From contig NZ_CP034437.1 in the NCBI RefSeq assembly GCF_003952225.1, positions 4,044,501-4,108,500 on the forward strand: a DNA stretch of 64,000 bases, read 5' to 3'. Below the pieces are notes generated by a model. The model saw only the letters and a program-made list of their open reading frames with translations, ran no database searches and was not told where the DNA came from. This document shows, one piece after another, positions 26,704 through 35,932 of this stretch. The position numbers and the translations under genes were made by a program. Numbering within the stretch: position 1 is the first letter of the stretch; each line of letters opens with the position of its first letter. Source of the DNA: Paenibacillus albus. Its GTDB lineage: Bacteria > Bacillota > Bacilli > Paenibacillales > Paenibacillaceae.

Positions 26704-28373
26704 ATGAAATCAAGCTACTCTGGACTTGCGGTTATATCCACGGAGCCGGCTTCGATGAACGTCATTGTGGAGCCAGGATGGCTGAATACGGGAAGTCAGA
26801 TGGTCGAGCTTTCAGAGTCTGTTACGGTCACGATTCGCGAGGCCGGTCAAAGATCGTTCATGAATCAAAACTATCGTATTCAAGGCGAAGGCACGGTCTC
26901 CCCAGCGGGTGGAACGGCGAGGACATTCGCGGCAGCGGCGGGATGCCGTATCAGCGTATGGTGCCGGGATCCTTACAGGTGTACACGAAGGATAGAACCA
27001 AACGATATATCGCGAATAGAGATTATACGTACGACAGCTATTGGGGAACGATTAAACGCCATCCCGAAGGGACAATTGATGCGGGCGAAGTGCTGTCGTT
27101 GGATTACGCGGTGTGGTTATGCCGTTATGATGCCATCGTCCTGTTAGCAGACGGGACGATCCGAGTCGTCGAAGGGGATAGTGAAGCGCCGGAATCGCGT
27201 GAGCTTCTGCTCCCCGAGCCGCCGGAGGTTCGGGAAGGCTTCGTGCTTGCGCATGTGTTTACCGGCTGGGGACAAACGAGCGTTTACGGCGGAGGGAGCG
27301 TCGTTTCCACGAACCGATCGGAAGCGTCTGATTCGCTGGCGGTTCCAAGGCTAGCCGGGCGTTATGTGGATATGGAGGAACGAGAATACATCATTGCTGT
27401 GTCGGCGGACCAAGAGCATGAGGAGGATGTGCGATCCAGACCAACCTATAAGGCGCGAATTGCAGCGACAGGTGCCGATTACGGCATGGACGAGAGCTTA
27501 ACGCTAGCTGCGCTCCGATGGACGGAGGATGTGCCGCTGCGCAGCGATAGAAACTTGCCGCTGTTGCTGCAATCCGCCTATCAATTCCCGGTGAGCTGGG
27601 GCTTGGAGCTCGATTTCTCGTCTTTGTGGCAAGCGGAAGGCGCAGACTTGGCGGGAGAGTATCGGGTTCGAGCTTATCCGGAAATGATTTTCGACAGAAG
27701 AGAAGCACTTGGCGGAAGTAATCCGGTGGCATCTATTCCTTTGGAACAACGGGAGCATTTGGACGGATTTCGGAAAAAGCTGGCTTCTGGTGCTTCACTG
27801 AGAATCGCTTTCTTCGGCGCAAGCAATGCGCGAAGCGGCTTGTGGCCGTATTGGTTGATGAAGAGCTTAAGAGACACCTATCCTCAATCTACAATCTCTA
27901 CTTCTTCCATTACCTATGGCGGTGAAGAAATGCGTCATGGCCAGCATCGCTTTCGCAGCGAGGTCGTGCCGGTTACGCCGGACTTGATCATTATCGAATA
28001 TTTCATCAACGATGTCTGCCATGGCGATATCGATGAGACCGAGCAGGCAGCCCGCTATATTTTGAGCAGCATTCGGGACGAGGGCATTCCGTGTATCCTC
28101 CTGACGAACAATGGAGCGAATCCGCTTTTCTCGAAACACGGAGCATCCGCAAACTTTCAAAAGTATCATGATCTCTACCGCAGTCTGGCTGCCGAATATG
28201 GGGTCGCTTTCGTCGGAGGTTACTCGTATTTCAGTAAGCTGCATGAGTATGGAAAATATTTCATTACGGAATTGAAAGGCAACATGGTCAACCATCCCTA
28301 CGGGTTGGTCGATCGGAACTGGGGGCTATTCGATCCGGTGTTATGCAATGCCATTCTAACCATGCTCGAATAA
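26704..28373 (+). pseudogene. SGNH/GDSL-type hydrolase with one frameshift
   Basis: Frame 1 from ATG 26704 continues into frame 3 after about base 26905. Adding one C to CCCC at 26900-26903, or one G to GGG at 26907-26909, rejoins them into about 556 residues. The C-terminal third is an SGNH esterase domain: block I IAFFGASNARSGL with the nucleophile Ser, block III-like IEYFINDV and a terminal MVNHPYGLVDRN with His. The N-terminal region is beta-rich, possibly carbohydrate-binding. It probably de-acetylates or de-esterifies the imported glycan. The ribosome site is TTGGAGG. If the shift is real, translation gives a 148-residue fragment. Confidence 0.8.
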
Positions 28374-28389
28374 GAGGGGAGTACGGCTC

Positions 28390-29946
28390 ATGGAGAACGA
28401 AGAGATGCAAGAAGCCATTCGGACGACGAGAGAATTCAGAATGAAATTGCTGAATGACCGCCATCGCCCGGGCTATCATTTTGCGATGCCCGAGGGACTC
28501 GGCATTCCTGGCGATCCGAACGGTGCTTTCTATGCTAATGGCCGCTATCATCTGATGTACCTCTATCTGCACAACAGCAACTCCTTTCATTGGGGGCATG
28601 TATCGAGCCATAATTTGGTCCATTGGCGTTATCATCAGGATGCGCTGATCGTAAGCAACGGCGATAACGGCGCATTCAGCGGAGGAGCTTTCGTCGATGA
28701 AGATGGAACCGTCTATCTCTCCTATTCTAGCTTGGCAACGAGCCTCGAAACGATGGCCGGAGGAGGCGTCGGCATTGCGCGGAGCTCAGACAGTCATTAC
28801 GACACATGGGAAAAGTTCGATAAGCTCGCATTGCAGAGTACAGTCAACGGGATTACGGAAGCAGTCGGTCCTGATGGAGAAACGCTGTATGTCGGCTGCT
28901 GCGATCCAAGCAATATTTGGAAGAAGGACGGCATCTACTATATGCAGACAGGCAACCTCTGCGTGCTCAGCAAATACGGCAGAGCCGAAGATTCGCCGCT
29001 CGAAGCCAGAGGGGATTGGACGGATCTATTCCGGTCGACGGACCTCCGGGCATGGGAGTACGTAGACCGATTCTACGAGCGGGATCGCACGAACAAATGG
29101 ACGGAGGAAAGTGAAGACGATATGTGCGCCAGCTTCTTTCCGCTTCCGGTTTCCAGACAAGGCGGAGCTGCGAGCGGGAAGCATCTGCAGCTATTCATAT
29201 CGCATAACAAAGGCTGCCAGTATTATATCGGCAAGTACCAAGATGATCGCTTCCTGCCAGAATCCCATGGACGCATGACGTGGGCGGATTCGACTTTCTG
29301 CGCTCCGGAAGCGTTGATGGACGATAAAGGGCGGCAGATCATGTGGGCTTGGCTCGTAGATAATTTGGACGACGAGCTGCAATACGGGTGGTCCGGCGTA
29401 TACAGCCTGCCGAGAACGTTGTGGCTAGGAGACGATGATACGCTGCGAATGGCTCCCGTCGACGAGCTTGCTCTACTGAGATACAACGAGAAGCGCTTTC
29501 CCCCCGCCATCATTCCTGCCGGAGAGCGACTGGAGCTGACGAATATTAACGGAGAGTCCTCCGAAATCAAGCTTGTGATAACGCCGGGATCGGCCAGCAA
29601 AGTCGGCTTGAAAGTGCGTGCCTCGGCGAACGAGGAGGAAGTGACGCTGCTCTATTACGATGCCGATTCGAATGAGCTGGTATTCGATTCGACAAAAAGC
29701 GGTGCCGGCGGCAGAACCATCAGAGAAGCAGCGCCTTTTCAGTTGCACGAACACGAGAAGCTCGAGCTTACGGTCTTTATCGACAAATCCGTTATCGAAA
29801 TCTATGCGTGCAACCGTCAAGCCATCGCCAGGCGGGTTTATCCGGGCAGATCGGACAGTACAGGCGTATATCTCTTCAGCGAAGGCGCCGCCGCAGCATT
29901 CGATACGATTCAGGTTTGGGAAGTGATGCCTTCAAATCCGTATTAG
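28390..29946 (+). CDS. GH32-like glycoside hydrolase (divergent beta-fructosidase fold)
   Basis: 518 residues, no signal peptide. The five-bladed propeller motifs of clan GH-J appear: IPGDPNGAFYANGRYHLMYL (nucleophile Asp in DPNG, about 38-57), FSGGAFVDEDG, CCDPSNIW in place of RDP, and FCAPEAL in place of the EC acid/base motif (Glu retained). A C-terminal beta-sandwich contains LELTVFIDKSVIEIYA, the normal GH32 ending. The Arg of RDP is replaced by Cys and the WMN before DPNG by a different tripeptide, so specificity may not be fructose. AGGGGAGTACGGCTC precedes the ATG. Confidence 0.82.
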   Translation: MENEEMQEAIRTTREFRMKLLNDRHRPGYHFAMPEGLGIPGDPNGAFYANGRYHLMYLYLHNSNSFHWGHVSSHNLVHWRYHQDALIVSNGDNGAFSGGAFVDEDGTVYLSYSSLATSLETMAGGGVGIARSSDSHYDTWEKFDKLALQSTVNGITEAVGPDGETLYVGCCDPSNIWKKDGIYYMQTGNLCVLSKYGRAEDSPLEARGDWTDLFRSTDLRAWEYVDRFYERDRTNKWTEESEDDMCASFFPLPVSRQGGAASGKHLQLFISHNKGCQYYIGKYQDDRFLPESHGRMTWADSTFCAPEALMDDKGRQIMWAWLVDNLDDELQYGWSGVYSLPRTLWLGDDDTLRMAPVDELALLRYNEKRFPPAIIPAGERLELTNINGESSEIKLVITPGSASKVGLKVRASANEEEVTLLYYDADSNELVFDSTKSGAGGRTIREAAPFQLHEHEKLELTVFIDKSVIEIYACNRQAIARRVYPGRSDSTGVYLFSEGAAAAFDTIQVWEVMPSNPY

Positions 29947-29960
29947 CAGGAGGTTTTCTC

Positions 29961-31379
29961 ATGGATAATCCGGCGGTTTGTTTCACGATTCTCGAGCCGG
30001 TGCCGCATCAAGTCTTTCAAAGAGACGAACAAGACGTAGCCGTCATCCCGATCAAGCTGGATCTGGCAGGCGTGTTTCTCGAAGGATCGAACAGCCGCGC
30101 AGAAGCTCGAATTATTGGCGTTAGTTCGGTCAGTGCTTGGAGACCATTAGGTCCCGTAGAGAGTGATTTGTTTAATGGTGACTTGACGAATGTGCCCTTA
30201 GGAGAGCACATCTTAGAGGTTCGAATAGTACCCGGAACAACTGGTGCCGATTCGGCAAGAAGCTACGTCTCGCCGGTGTTCGTGGGCGATCTCTGGATAC
30301 TGGCCGGCCAGTCGAATATGGATGGCGTAGGCAAGCTTGGACCTATCCAGCAGCCGGAGACCGGAATCAGCTGCTTCTATCTGGGAGATCGGTGGGACAT
30401 CGCGACCGACCCGCTATGCTGGCTGCTTGAATCGGCAGACCCGATCAATTGGGAAGTGCCGGAAGACGAGCGACCTCAGGCAATTCTCGAGCAAAGGCAA
30501 TTTCGCCAGCACGGAGCAGGTTTAGGCATTCCTTTCGCTAAGGAGATCAGAGATCATGTCCAAGTCCCGATTGGCCTTATCGTATGCTCCCATTCCGGGA
30601 CCAGCATGGCGCATTGGGATTACCGGCTTGCAGATAAGGGAGGCAGCTCCTTCTACGGTGCGATGCTGCGAAGGGTTAATAAGCTTGGTGGCAAAGTTAA
30701 GGGTTGTCTATGGTACCAAGGAGAAAGCGATACAGGCGCGGAAACAGCTCCTCTGTATTACGAAACGATGGTTGCCTGGGTATCCGCACTGCGCAGAGAC
30801 CTAAACGATCCGCAGCTTCCTTTCATCTATGCGCAGCTGTCTGTCTTTTACGTCCTCGAGCCGGATGCGAGATGGCCGAATTCCGCCTTGTGGAATCGCG
30901 TGCAAACGGATCAGCTTGCGCTGGAGAACGTCATACCCTACTCGGCAATGGTTCCGACGATAGACGCTGGCTTGGCTGACATTATTCATTTGGATACGGA
31001 AGCTCTACGGCAAGTCGGACAAAGGATGGCGTGGCAGGCATTGCGGATCGCTTATGCTGAACCAATCGCGGATACGGGGCCGCGGCCGGCCTTGTTTCGA
31101 TGGAACGAGGAGCGTACGGTGCTGACCATCGTTTTCTCCGGAATTAACGGTCAATTACATGAAGTTGGCCGAGTATGCGGGTTTCAAGTGGCAAGCGAAA
31201 GTCGGAGACTCCCGTTCATGGCTGAATTGACGGAAGATCGACTGCGTATACGATTGCGCTTCGAGCAGCCTGTTCCGACTGCGAGCCAGCTATCTCACGG
31301 TTCGGGCTTCAACCCCGTCGTGAACGTGAAGGACGAGAGAGGAATTCCGCTTGTCGTGTTTGGACCGGTTACGGTATGA
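29961..31379 (+). CDS. Sialate O-acetylesterase-like (SASA) carbohydrate esterase
   Basis: 472 residues. Family motifs are WILAGQSNMDGVGKL (nucleophile Ser, about 111-125), SHSGTSMAHWD (about 211-221), LWYQGESDTG (about 250-259) and a C-terminal DIIHLDTEALRQVGQRMA carrying the His. SASA proteins remove O-acetyl groups from sugars; sialic acid itself is not implied, and no sialidase or aldolase is nearby. No signal peptide is seen, so it would act in the cytoplasm. The ATG at 29961 has CAGGAGGTT; the open frame begins earlier inside the GH32-like gene. Confidence 0.85.
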   Translation: MDNPAVCFTILEPVPHQVFQRDEQDVAVIPIKLDLAGVFLEGSNSRAEARIIGVSSVSAWRPLGPVESDLFNGDLTNVPLGEHILEVRIVPGTTGADSARSYVSPVFVGDLWILAGQSNMDGVGKLGPIQQPETGISCFYLGDRWDIATDPLCWLLESADPINWEVPEDERPQAILEQRQFRQHGAGLGIPFAKEIRDHVQVPIGLIVCSHSGTSMAHWDYRLADKGGSSFYGAMLRRVNKLGGKVKGCLWYQGESDTGAETAPLYYETMVAWVSALRRDLNDPQLPFIYAQLSVFYVLEPDARWPNSALWNRVQTDQLALENVIPYSAMVPTIDAGLADIIHLDTEALRQVGQRMAWQALRIAYAEPIADTGPRPALFRWNEERTVLTIVFSGINGQLHEVGRVCGFQVASESRRLPFMAELTEDRLRIRLRFEQPVPTASQLSHGSGFNPVVNVKDERGIPLVVFGPVTV

Positions 31380-31407
31380 GAAAACGATCGAGTAAAGGAG
31401 TAATCAG

Positions 31408-33012
31408 ATGAAGCTGAACTATAGCATGACGCATCTTCCCCTGCTGCACGTTGCCTCGCGCGAGCGGTTGATCGGACTCATGAAAGACGCGGGGATCGAG
31501 AAAATATGGATCGCCGGCTTCTTTTCCGGAAAAATGATCGACATTGAGGAGCTCAAAGCGGCAAAGGCTTTCGCGGAGAGTCATGGGCTTGAGGTTGGAG
31601 CTGTCACCATTCCGATCGGGCATCCCGGCAACGCGCTGAATCCGGACGATCCCGATTTCGAGCAGCTGGAATTGCCGAAGCATTGGCATTATCGGATCGA
31701 TAAATCGGGCAACACCGTCTATTACTGCGGAGCAATCGATGCCAGCTTAATCGAAGACAATGCCAAGGCAGCCATGAGCTTAAGGGCAGCGGGCTTCAAA
31801 GAAGTGTTTCTCGATGACGACCTGAGAGCGGGCAACTACAATCCGGACATCGAAGGCTGCTATTGCGACGACTGCATAGCCGAATTCAATCGGAATTATT
31901 CACGGCATGTGACAAGGGAAACGCTGCATGACACGACGCTTGATAAGCTGGACACAGACCTCATGCTCGATTGGGTAGCATTTCAATGCGAGAAGGTGAC
32001 AGCAGTCGTGAAGGCGACCGACGTCGAAGGTGTACGGCCGGGCATTATGGTTATGCATTACGGCGACGAGCGGCACGGAATCGACATTCCTTCCATCCGC
32101 GAATCCATTCCAAGCACGATATTCCGCGTCGGGGAGCTGCATTTCCATGATGGAAGCTTCGGAACCCCGAACGGGAAAGCGCAAGAAATGATGGGCATCG
32201 CTTATCATCTTAATTTCATGGCGGGAGCGGAAGCCTACAGTGAATCAACGATATTCCCGCCGCGTTCGTTAAAGGAACACAATTTGGTCTATAAAGCGAA
32301 ACTAGCAATTGCGGCCGGCATCGAAAATGTTCTCTTCATGAGCGGTACTTGGCTGCTGGAAGAGAGCTACTGGAGAGCATTGGCGTCCGCGCGGCCGGTA
32401 TTGCAGGCTCTCGATCAAGCCTGTTCCGGTTCCATCAGATCGTACCCGGTACACGTTGGCTATGGCACCAATGGCGCTTATGCGGAGTCGTTCGTTCCTT
32501 CGACCTTGCCTGTATTGGCGGGATTGCCCGCCAAGCCGGTTCGCGCTGACCAATCGTGCGACGATGGGGAGGTGTTATTATTCTTCGGGGATTACCGATT
32601 GAGTGAGCAATGGCAAGCGAAGCTGCCGAGCTATAAGAAAGTCATTCTGGATCAGCCGGCTGCTTCGAGAAACAAAGAAATCCTTGAAAAGCTGCAATCA
32701 ACCGCTGCAAATTTGGTTGTTTGGGACTGGGATGCCTCTGCTACCTGCGCTGCGGAAGGAACCGCGCTCCTTCGGGAACTGGTGGTTCTGAACGGGTGGA
32801 ATTTCCCTTGGATCGCAGAAGGGGAGAACTTGGGGATCACCTGGCTCGAAGAGAGCGGGCAAACTATTTTGTATAATCTAGCGGAAGCCGAAACGGAAGG
32901 CGTGCTGGATTGGGCGGGCGACCGGTATCCGGTTCGACTGAAGCCGTTGTCTTTCGCTATCATCGACCGATCGGGAAATTTGGTAGAGTACGCTGCGGAG
33001 GTCGCGTTGTAA
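31408..33012 (+). CDS. Uncharacterised barrel protein with LDDDLR/CxCxxC motif (GH42-like architecture), paralogue 2
   Basis: 534 residues, no signal peptide, distantly related to the 22.5 kb protein. Shared elements are VFLDDDLRAGNYNPDIEGCYC (about 133-153) with Cys-x-Cys-x-x-Cys, a following HVTRETL/YTRESL segment, and a later small-domain region with the shared word ADQSC. The barrel (1-350) is followed by a flavodoxin-like domain (about 370-470) and a short beta tail. It is about 130 residues shorter than paralogue 1. Two such genes in one locus suggest two related linkages in the same substrate. No catalytic acid pair can be named with certainty. The ribosome site is AAAGGAGTAATC. Confidence 0.75.
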   Translation: MKLNYSMTHLPLLHVASRERLIGLMKDAGIEKIWIAGFFSGKMIDIEELKAAKAFAESHGLEVGAVTIPIGHPGNALNPDDPDFEQLELPKHWHYRIDKSGNTVYYCGAIDASLIEDNAKAAMSLRAAGFKEVFLDDDLRAGNYNPDIEGCYCDDCIAEFNRNYSRHVTRETLHDTTLDKLDTDLMLDWVAFQCEKVTAVVKATDVEGVRPGIMVMHYGDERHGIDIPSIRESIPSTIFRVGELHFHDGSFGTPNGKAQEMMGIAYHLNFMAGAEAYSESTIFPPRSLKEHNLVYKAKLAIAAGIENVLFMSGTWLLEESYWRALASARPVLQALDQACSGSIRSYPVHVGYGTNGAYAESFVPSTLPVLAGLPAKPVRADQSCDDGEVLLFFGDYRLSEQWQAKLPSYKKVILDQPAASRNKEILEKLQSTAANLVVWDWDASATCAAEGTALLRELVVLNGWNFPWIAEGENLGITWLEESGQTILYNLAEAETEGVLDWAGDRYPVRLKPLSFAIIDRSGNLVEYAAEVAL

Positions 33013-33013
33013 T

Positions 33014-34044
33014 ATGCGAAACCACATTTGGGAATGGACGGGATTTAACGCCATGGAACCGCGCGACACGGAACGCGGGGTAGTCGGAGACGGTCAAGTC
33101 GAGGTCCGCATTCGGGCGATCGGCATTTGCGGCACTGACCTGCACATTATGAGCGGGCATGCAGTATTCGCTCAGCCACCGCTTCCTCTCGGACATGAGC
33201 TGGCAGGCGTCGTGGAGCGGGTGGGCAAGGGAGTTACTTCATATAAGATCGGCGACCGCGTCTGTATAGATCCATTAACAGGCTGCGGCGTGTGCGGAGA
33301 GTGCCTGTCTGGAAACAAGCATCGCTGCCCCGATTCCGGTGAATACGGTCTCCAATATCCGGGGGGCTGGCAGCAGTTTCTGATCGTACCGGCCTCCAAT
33401 CTGTACTTGCTGCCCGATTCGCTCAGCTACGCGGAAGCTACCCAAGCGGAGACGCTGCATTGCTGCTTAGGTGGAATCGATAAATTAGACATTCGCATCG
33501 GTGAGCATGCGGCGGTGGTAGGCGATGGTCCAACCGGCTTGTATTTCGTGCAGCTGTTAAAAGCGGCGGGTGCAGGTAAAGTGAGCTTCATTGGCATGCG
33601 GGAGAGTCGGCTCAAGCTGGGTCGTGAGCTGGGTGCGGACGATACATCGAACAGGAGCGCCCTCAAACCAGATCCGCCCGAAGCGGAATCGCAGGACATC
33701 GTCATTGACGCAGCGGGCACGGCGTCCTCGCTCGCATTATGCATTGAACTTCTGAAAAAGGCGGGCGGCTGCTCTTGTTCGGTTTGCCCGGCAAGCCGAT
33801 TGAGACGGACATGCAGACCGTCGTCATGAAGGAATTAAGCTTACATGGTACGACAAACGCACCACGCGTTTGGCCGCGAGTGATTCGAATGATGGCAGCC
33901 GGGCAAGTGCGGGTGAAGCCGCTGCTCACGCACTTCTTTCAGTTCGAAGAAATGGATAAGGCGATCGCCTTCGCTCGGAGCCAAACCGACGATGCGGTCA
34001 AAATCATCGTTTTATTAGACGAGGATCAGGGGGAATCGCGATGA
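33014..34044 (+). pseudogene. Zinc-dependent alcohol/polyol dehydrogenase with one frameshift
   Basis: Two frames join near 33755-33760. Adding one A to the A5 run at 33755-33759 gives the canonical LKKGGRLLLFGLPG of medium-chain dehydrogenases and a 343-residue protein. The catalytic-zinc motifs GICGTDLH and GHELAG and the structural-zinc loop CGVCGECLSGNKHRC are intact. The cofactor site is AAVVGDGPTGLY. Likely oxidises a sugar or sugar alcohol released by the locus enzymes (sorbitol/threonine dehydrogenase group). It begins one base after the preceding stop, and its stop overlaps the next start. As it stands, the cofactor domain is broken. Confidence 0.85.
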
Positions 34045-35201
34045 AAATTACGGCAGTACGTACGAAGCCCATTAAAATTCCTTTTTACAAAGGGGAGAAA
34101 TGGGCAGGAGGCACAAGGTATAGCGCGCCTTCGCTTATTATTCAAATCGAAACGGACGAGGGCTTGATCGGTATCGGTGAATCGGTTGGTCCGACTATTC
34201 CCGTTATCCAAACCGTGGTAGACAAGGAATTCGCCCCTTTCGTTATCGGCCGCGATCCGATGGAGCTGGAATCGATCCTTCACCGGCTAGAGGAGTATTG
34301 CGTCAACTGGAAGCAAATCGGCTATTACGGCATGGCAGGAATCGAGATGGCTTTGCTGGATTTAAGAGGGAAGATACTGAACACGCCTGCGTACAATTTG
34401 CTCGGCGGGAAGGTGAAGTCGGAAGTCGCTTTTGCAGGTTACGTCTTCATAGATACACCGGAAGCAAACGCGGATGTTGCAAGACAATTCGCAGCGGCAG
34501 GCTATACCGAATTGAAGCTGAAGGTTGGACGTGATATGGATCTCGACACGAAGAGGGTCAAGGCCGTGCGTGAAGCGGTTGGACCAACGATAAAAATTCG
34601 CATCGACGCGAACCAGAATTGGAGTGTTCCCACCGCCATTAAAGCGATTCGCCGAATGGAGAAATACGATTTGCAAATGGTCGAGCAGCCGACCCGTTAC
34701 GACGATGTGGACGGCATGGCCACCGTTGCACGCGCGGTTGACGTGCCGATCATTGCCGATGAAGGCTGTGCTACTTACGAGGATGCGCTGCGTTTGATCG
34801 ACAAGAGGGCATGTGCTTGTTTTCTCGTTTACCCGTCGGAAGCAGGCGGCATCCTGAAAGCGAAGCAGATCGTCGATCTGGCGAACCACGCCGGCATATG
34901 GTGCGTAACCGGAAGCTGGGCAGAGACCGGAATCGGAACGCTCGGCAACGTACATCTCGTTGCCTCATCACGGAATTTCCCATTCGCGAACGATACGCAT
35001 CTGAACTTCATGACCGGCGATTTACTGCGCGAGCAATTGGCGTTTTCCCAAGGCAGCATCGAAGTGCCGAACCTTCCCGGCTTCGGCATTGACCTTGATG
35101 TCGCGAAGCTCGACTTCTACGGGACGGATTTCGAACGGGAAATGGTATTCTACGATCCGCAGGATCCGCAATTCCAGCCGAGGATCGGCCAAATCTTGTA
35201 G
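34041..35201 (+). CDS. Mandelate racemase/muconate lactonizing enzyme family protein (enolase superfamily)
   Basis: 386 residues. The capping domain (1-125) is followed by the barrel with KLKVGRD (KxK base, about 159-165), metal ligands in IRIDANQNW, MVEQP and IADEG. The usual Lys on the seventh strand (IK..KxGG) is replaced: the segment reads CFLVYPSEAGGI. This is therefore neither a textbook MR nor MLE active site. Sugar-acid dehydration after oxidation by the preceding dehydrogenase is a sensible role, but racemisation is possible. It overlaps the previous stop by four bases. Confidence 0.85.
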   Translation: MKITAVRTKPIKIPFYKGEKWAGGTRYSAPSLIIQIETDEGLIGIGESVGPTIPVIQTVVDKEFAPFVIGRDPMELESILHRLEEYCVNWKQIGYYGMAGIEMALLDLRGKILNTPAYNLLGGKVKSEVAFAGYVFIDTPEANADVARQFAAAGYTELKLKVGRDMDLDTKRVKAVREAVGPTIKIRIDANQNWSVPTAIKAIRRMEKYDLQMVEQPTRYDDVDGMATVARAVDVPIIADEGCATYEDALRLIDKRACACFLVYPSEAGGILKAKQIVDLANHAGIWCVTGSWAETGIGTLGNVHLVASSRNFPFANDTHLNFMTGDLLREQLAFSQGSIEVPNLPGFGIDLDVAKLDFYGTDFEREMVFYDPQDPQFQPRIGQIL

Positions 35202-35213
35202 GAGGTGGACGAG

Positions 35214-35915
35214 ATGAGAGTACTGGCGATTGGCGCGCACCCGGATGACATCGAAATTCTGTGCGGTGGCACGCTGGCCAAATTCGCCGCCCGCGGCGAC
35301 CAAGTGACGATGATGATCGCGACGAACGGTAACGTCGGCTCTCCGACGCTTGGCAAAGAAGAAATCGCGGCGATTCGCAAGCTGGAAGCGGAAGCTTCGG
35401 CCGCGCTCATCGGCGCCGATTTCATCTGGCTGAACTACGATGACGAGTTTTTGTTCCACGACCGCGAATCCAGGATGATGTTCATTAACGCGATTCGGGG
35501 GGCGAATCCCGACGTGATGTTCGTGCATAGCAGTGGCGACTATCATCCCGACCACCGGATCTGCTCCGAAATCGCCATCGATTGCCGAATACCCGTCACC
35601 GTTCCGCTGATCAAGACCGAGCATCCGCATATGTCGAAGATTCCTCATGTTTTTCTAATGGACACGATTGGCAGCATCGGCTTCGAGCCAGAGGCATACG
35701 TCGATATCACCGAGTCATTCGACATGAAAGCACGGATGCTCGAATGCCACGACAGCCAGAATACCTGGCTGCAATATATGTACGGGACGGGAATTGTGGA
35801 GAACGCGGCGAAGACATCGGCTTTCCGGGGCGCAGCTCCCGGCTTCAAATACGCGGAAGCCTTCCGCAGCCTGCCCCTCTATCCGATCCCGGGCGGTCTT
35901 CATTTGCTTCCATGA
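35214..35915 (+). CDS. PIG-L family deacetylase 1
   Basis: 233 residues, LmbE-type zinc deacetylase. AIGAHPDDIEILCGG (about 5-19) supplies the His and Asp ligands and DYHPDHR (about 105-111) the second site. Family members remove N-acetyl groups from GlcNAc-type sugars. It lies in the glycan operon with several esterases, so an N-acetylated or N-acylated sugar is a likely part of the substrate. The ATG at 35214 has TAGGAGGTGG; a GTG nine bases earlier overlaps that site. Confidence 0.88.
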   Translation: MRVLAIGAHPDDIEILCGGTLAKFAARGDQVTMMIATNGNVGSPTLGKEEIAAIRKLEAEASAALIGADFIWLNYDDEFLFHDRESRMMFINAIRGANPDVMFVHSSGDYHPDHRICSEIAIDCRIPVTVPLIKTEHPHMSKIPHVFLMDTIGSIGFEPEAYVDITESFDMKARMLECHDSQNTWLQYMYGTGIVENAAKTSAFRGAAPGFKYAEAFRSLPLYPIPGGLHLLP

Positions 35916-35932
35916 GGGAGGTTATACGAGAA

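Noticed and set aside
35022-35648. 208-codon minus-strand open frame
   Set aside because: It is antisense to the dehydratase and PIG-L genes, with no ribosome site and a His/Arg-rich composition typical of shadow frames.
35582-35932. Long upstream extension of the 35.9 kb SGNH gene
   Set aside because: It overlaps the PIG-L gene for over 300 bases in another frame and has no family match; the ATG at 35933 has a proper ribosome site.
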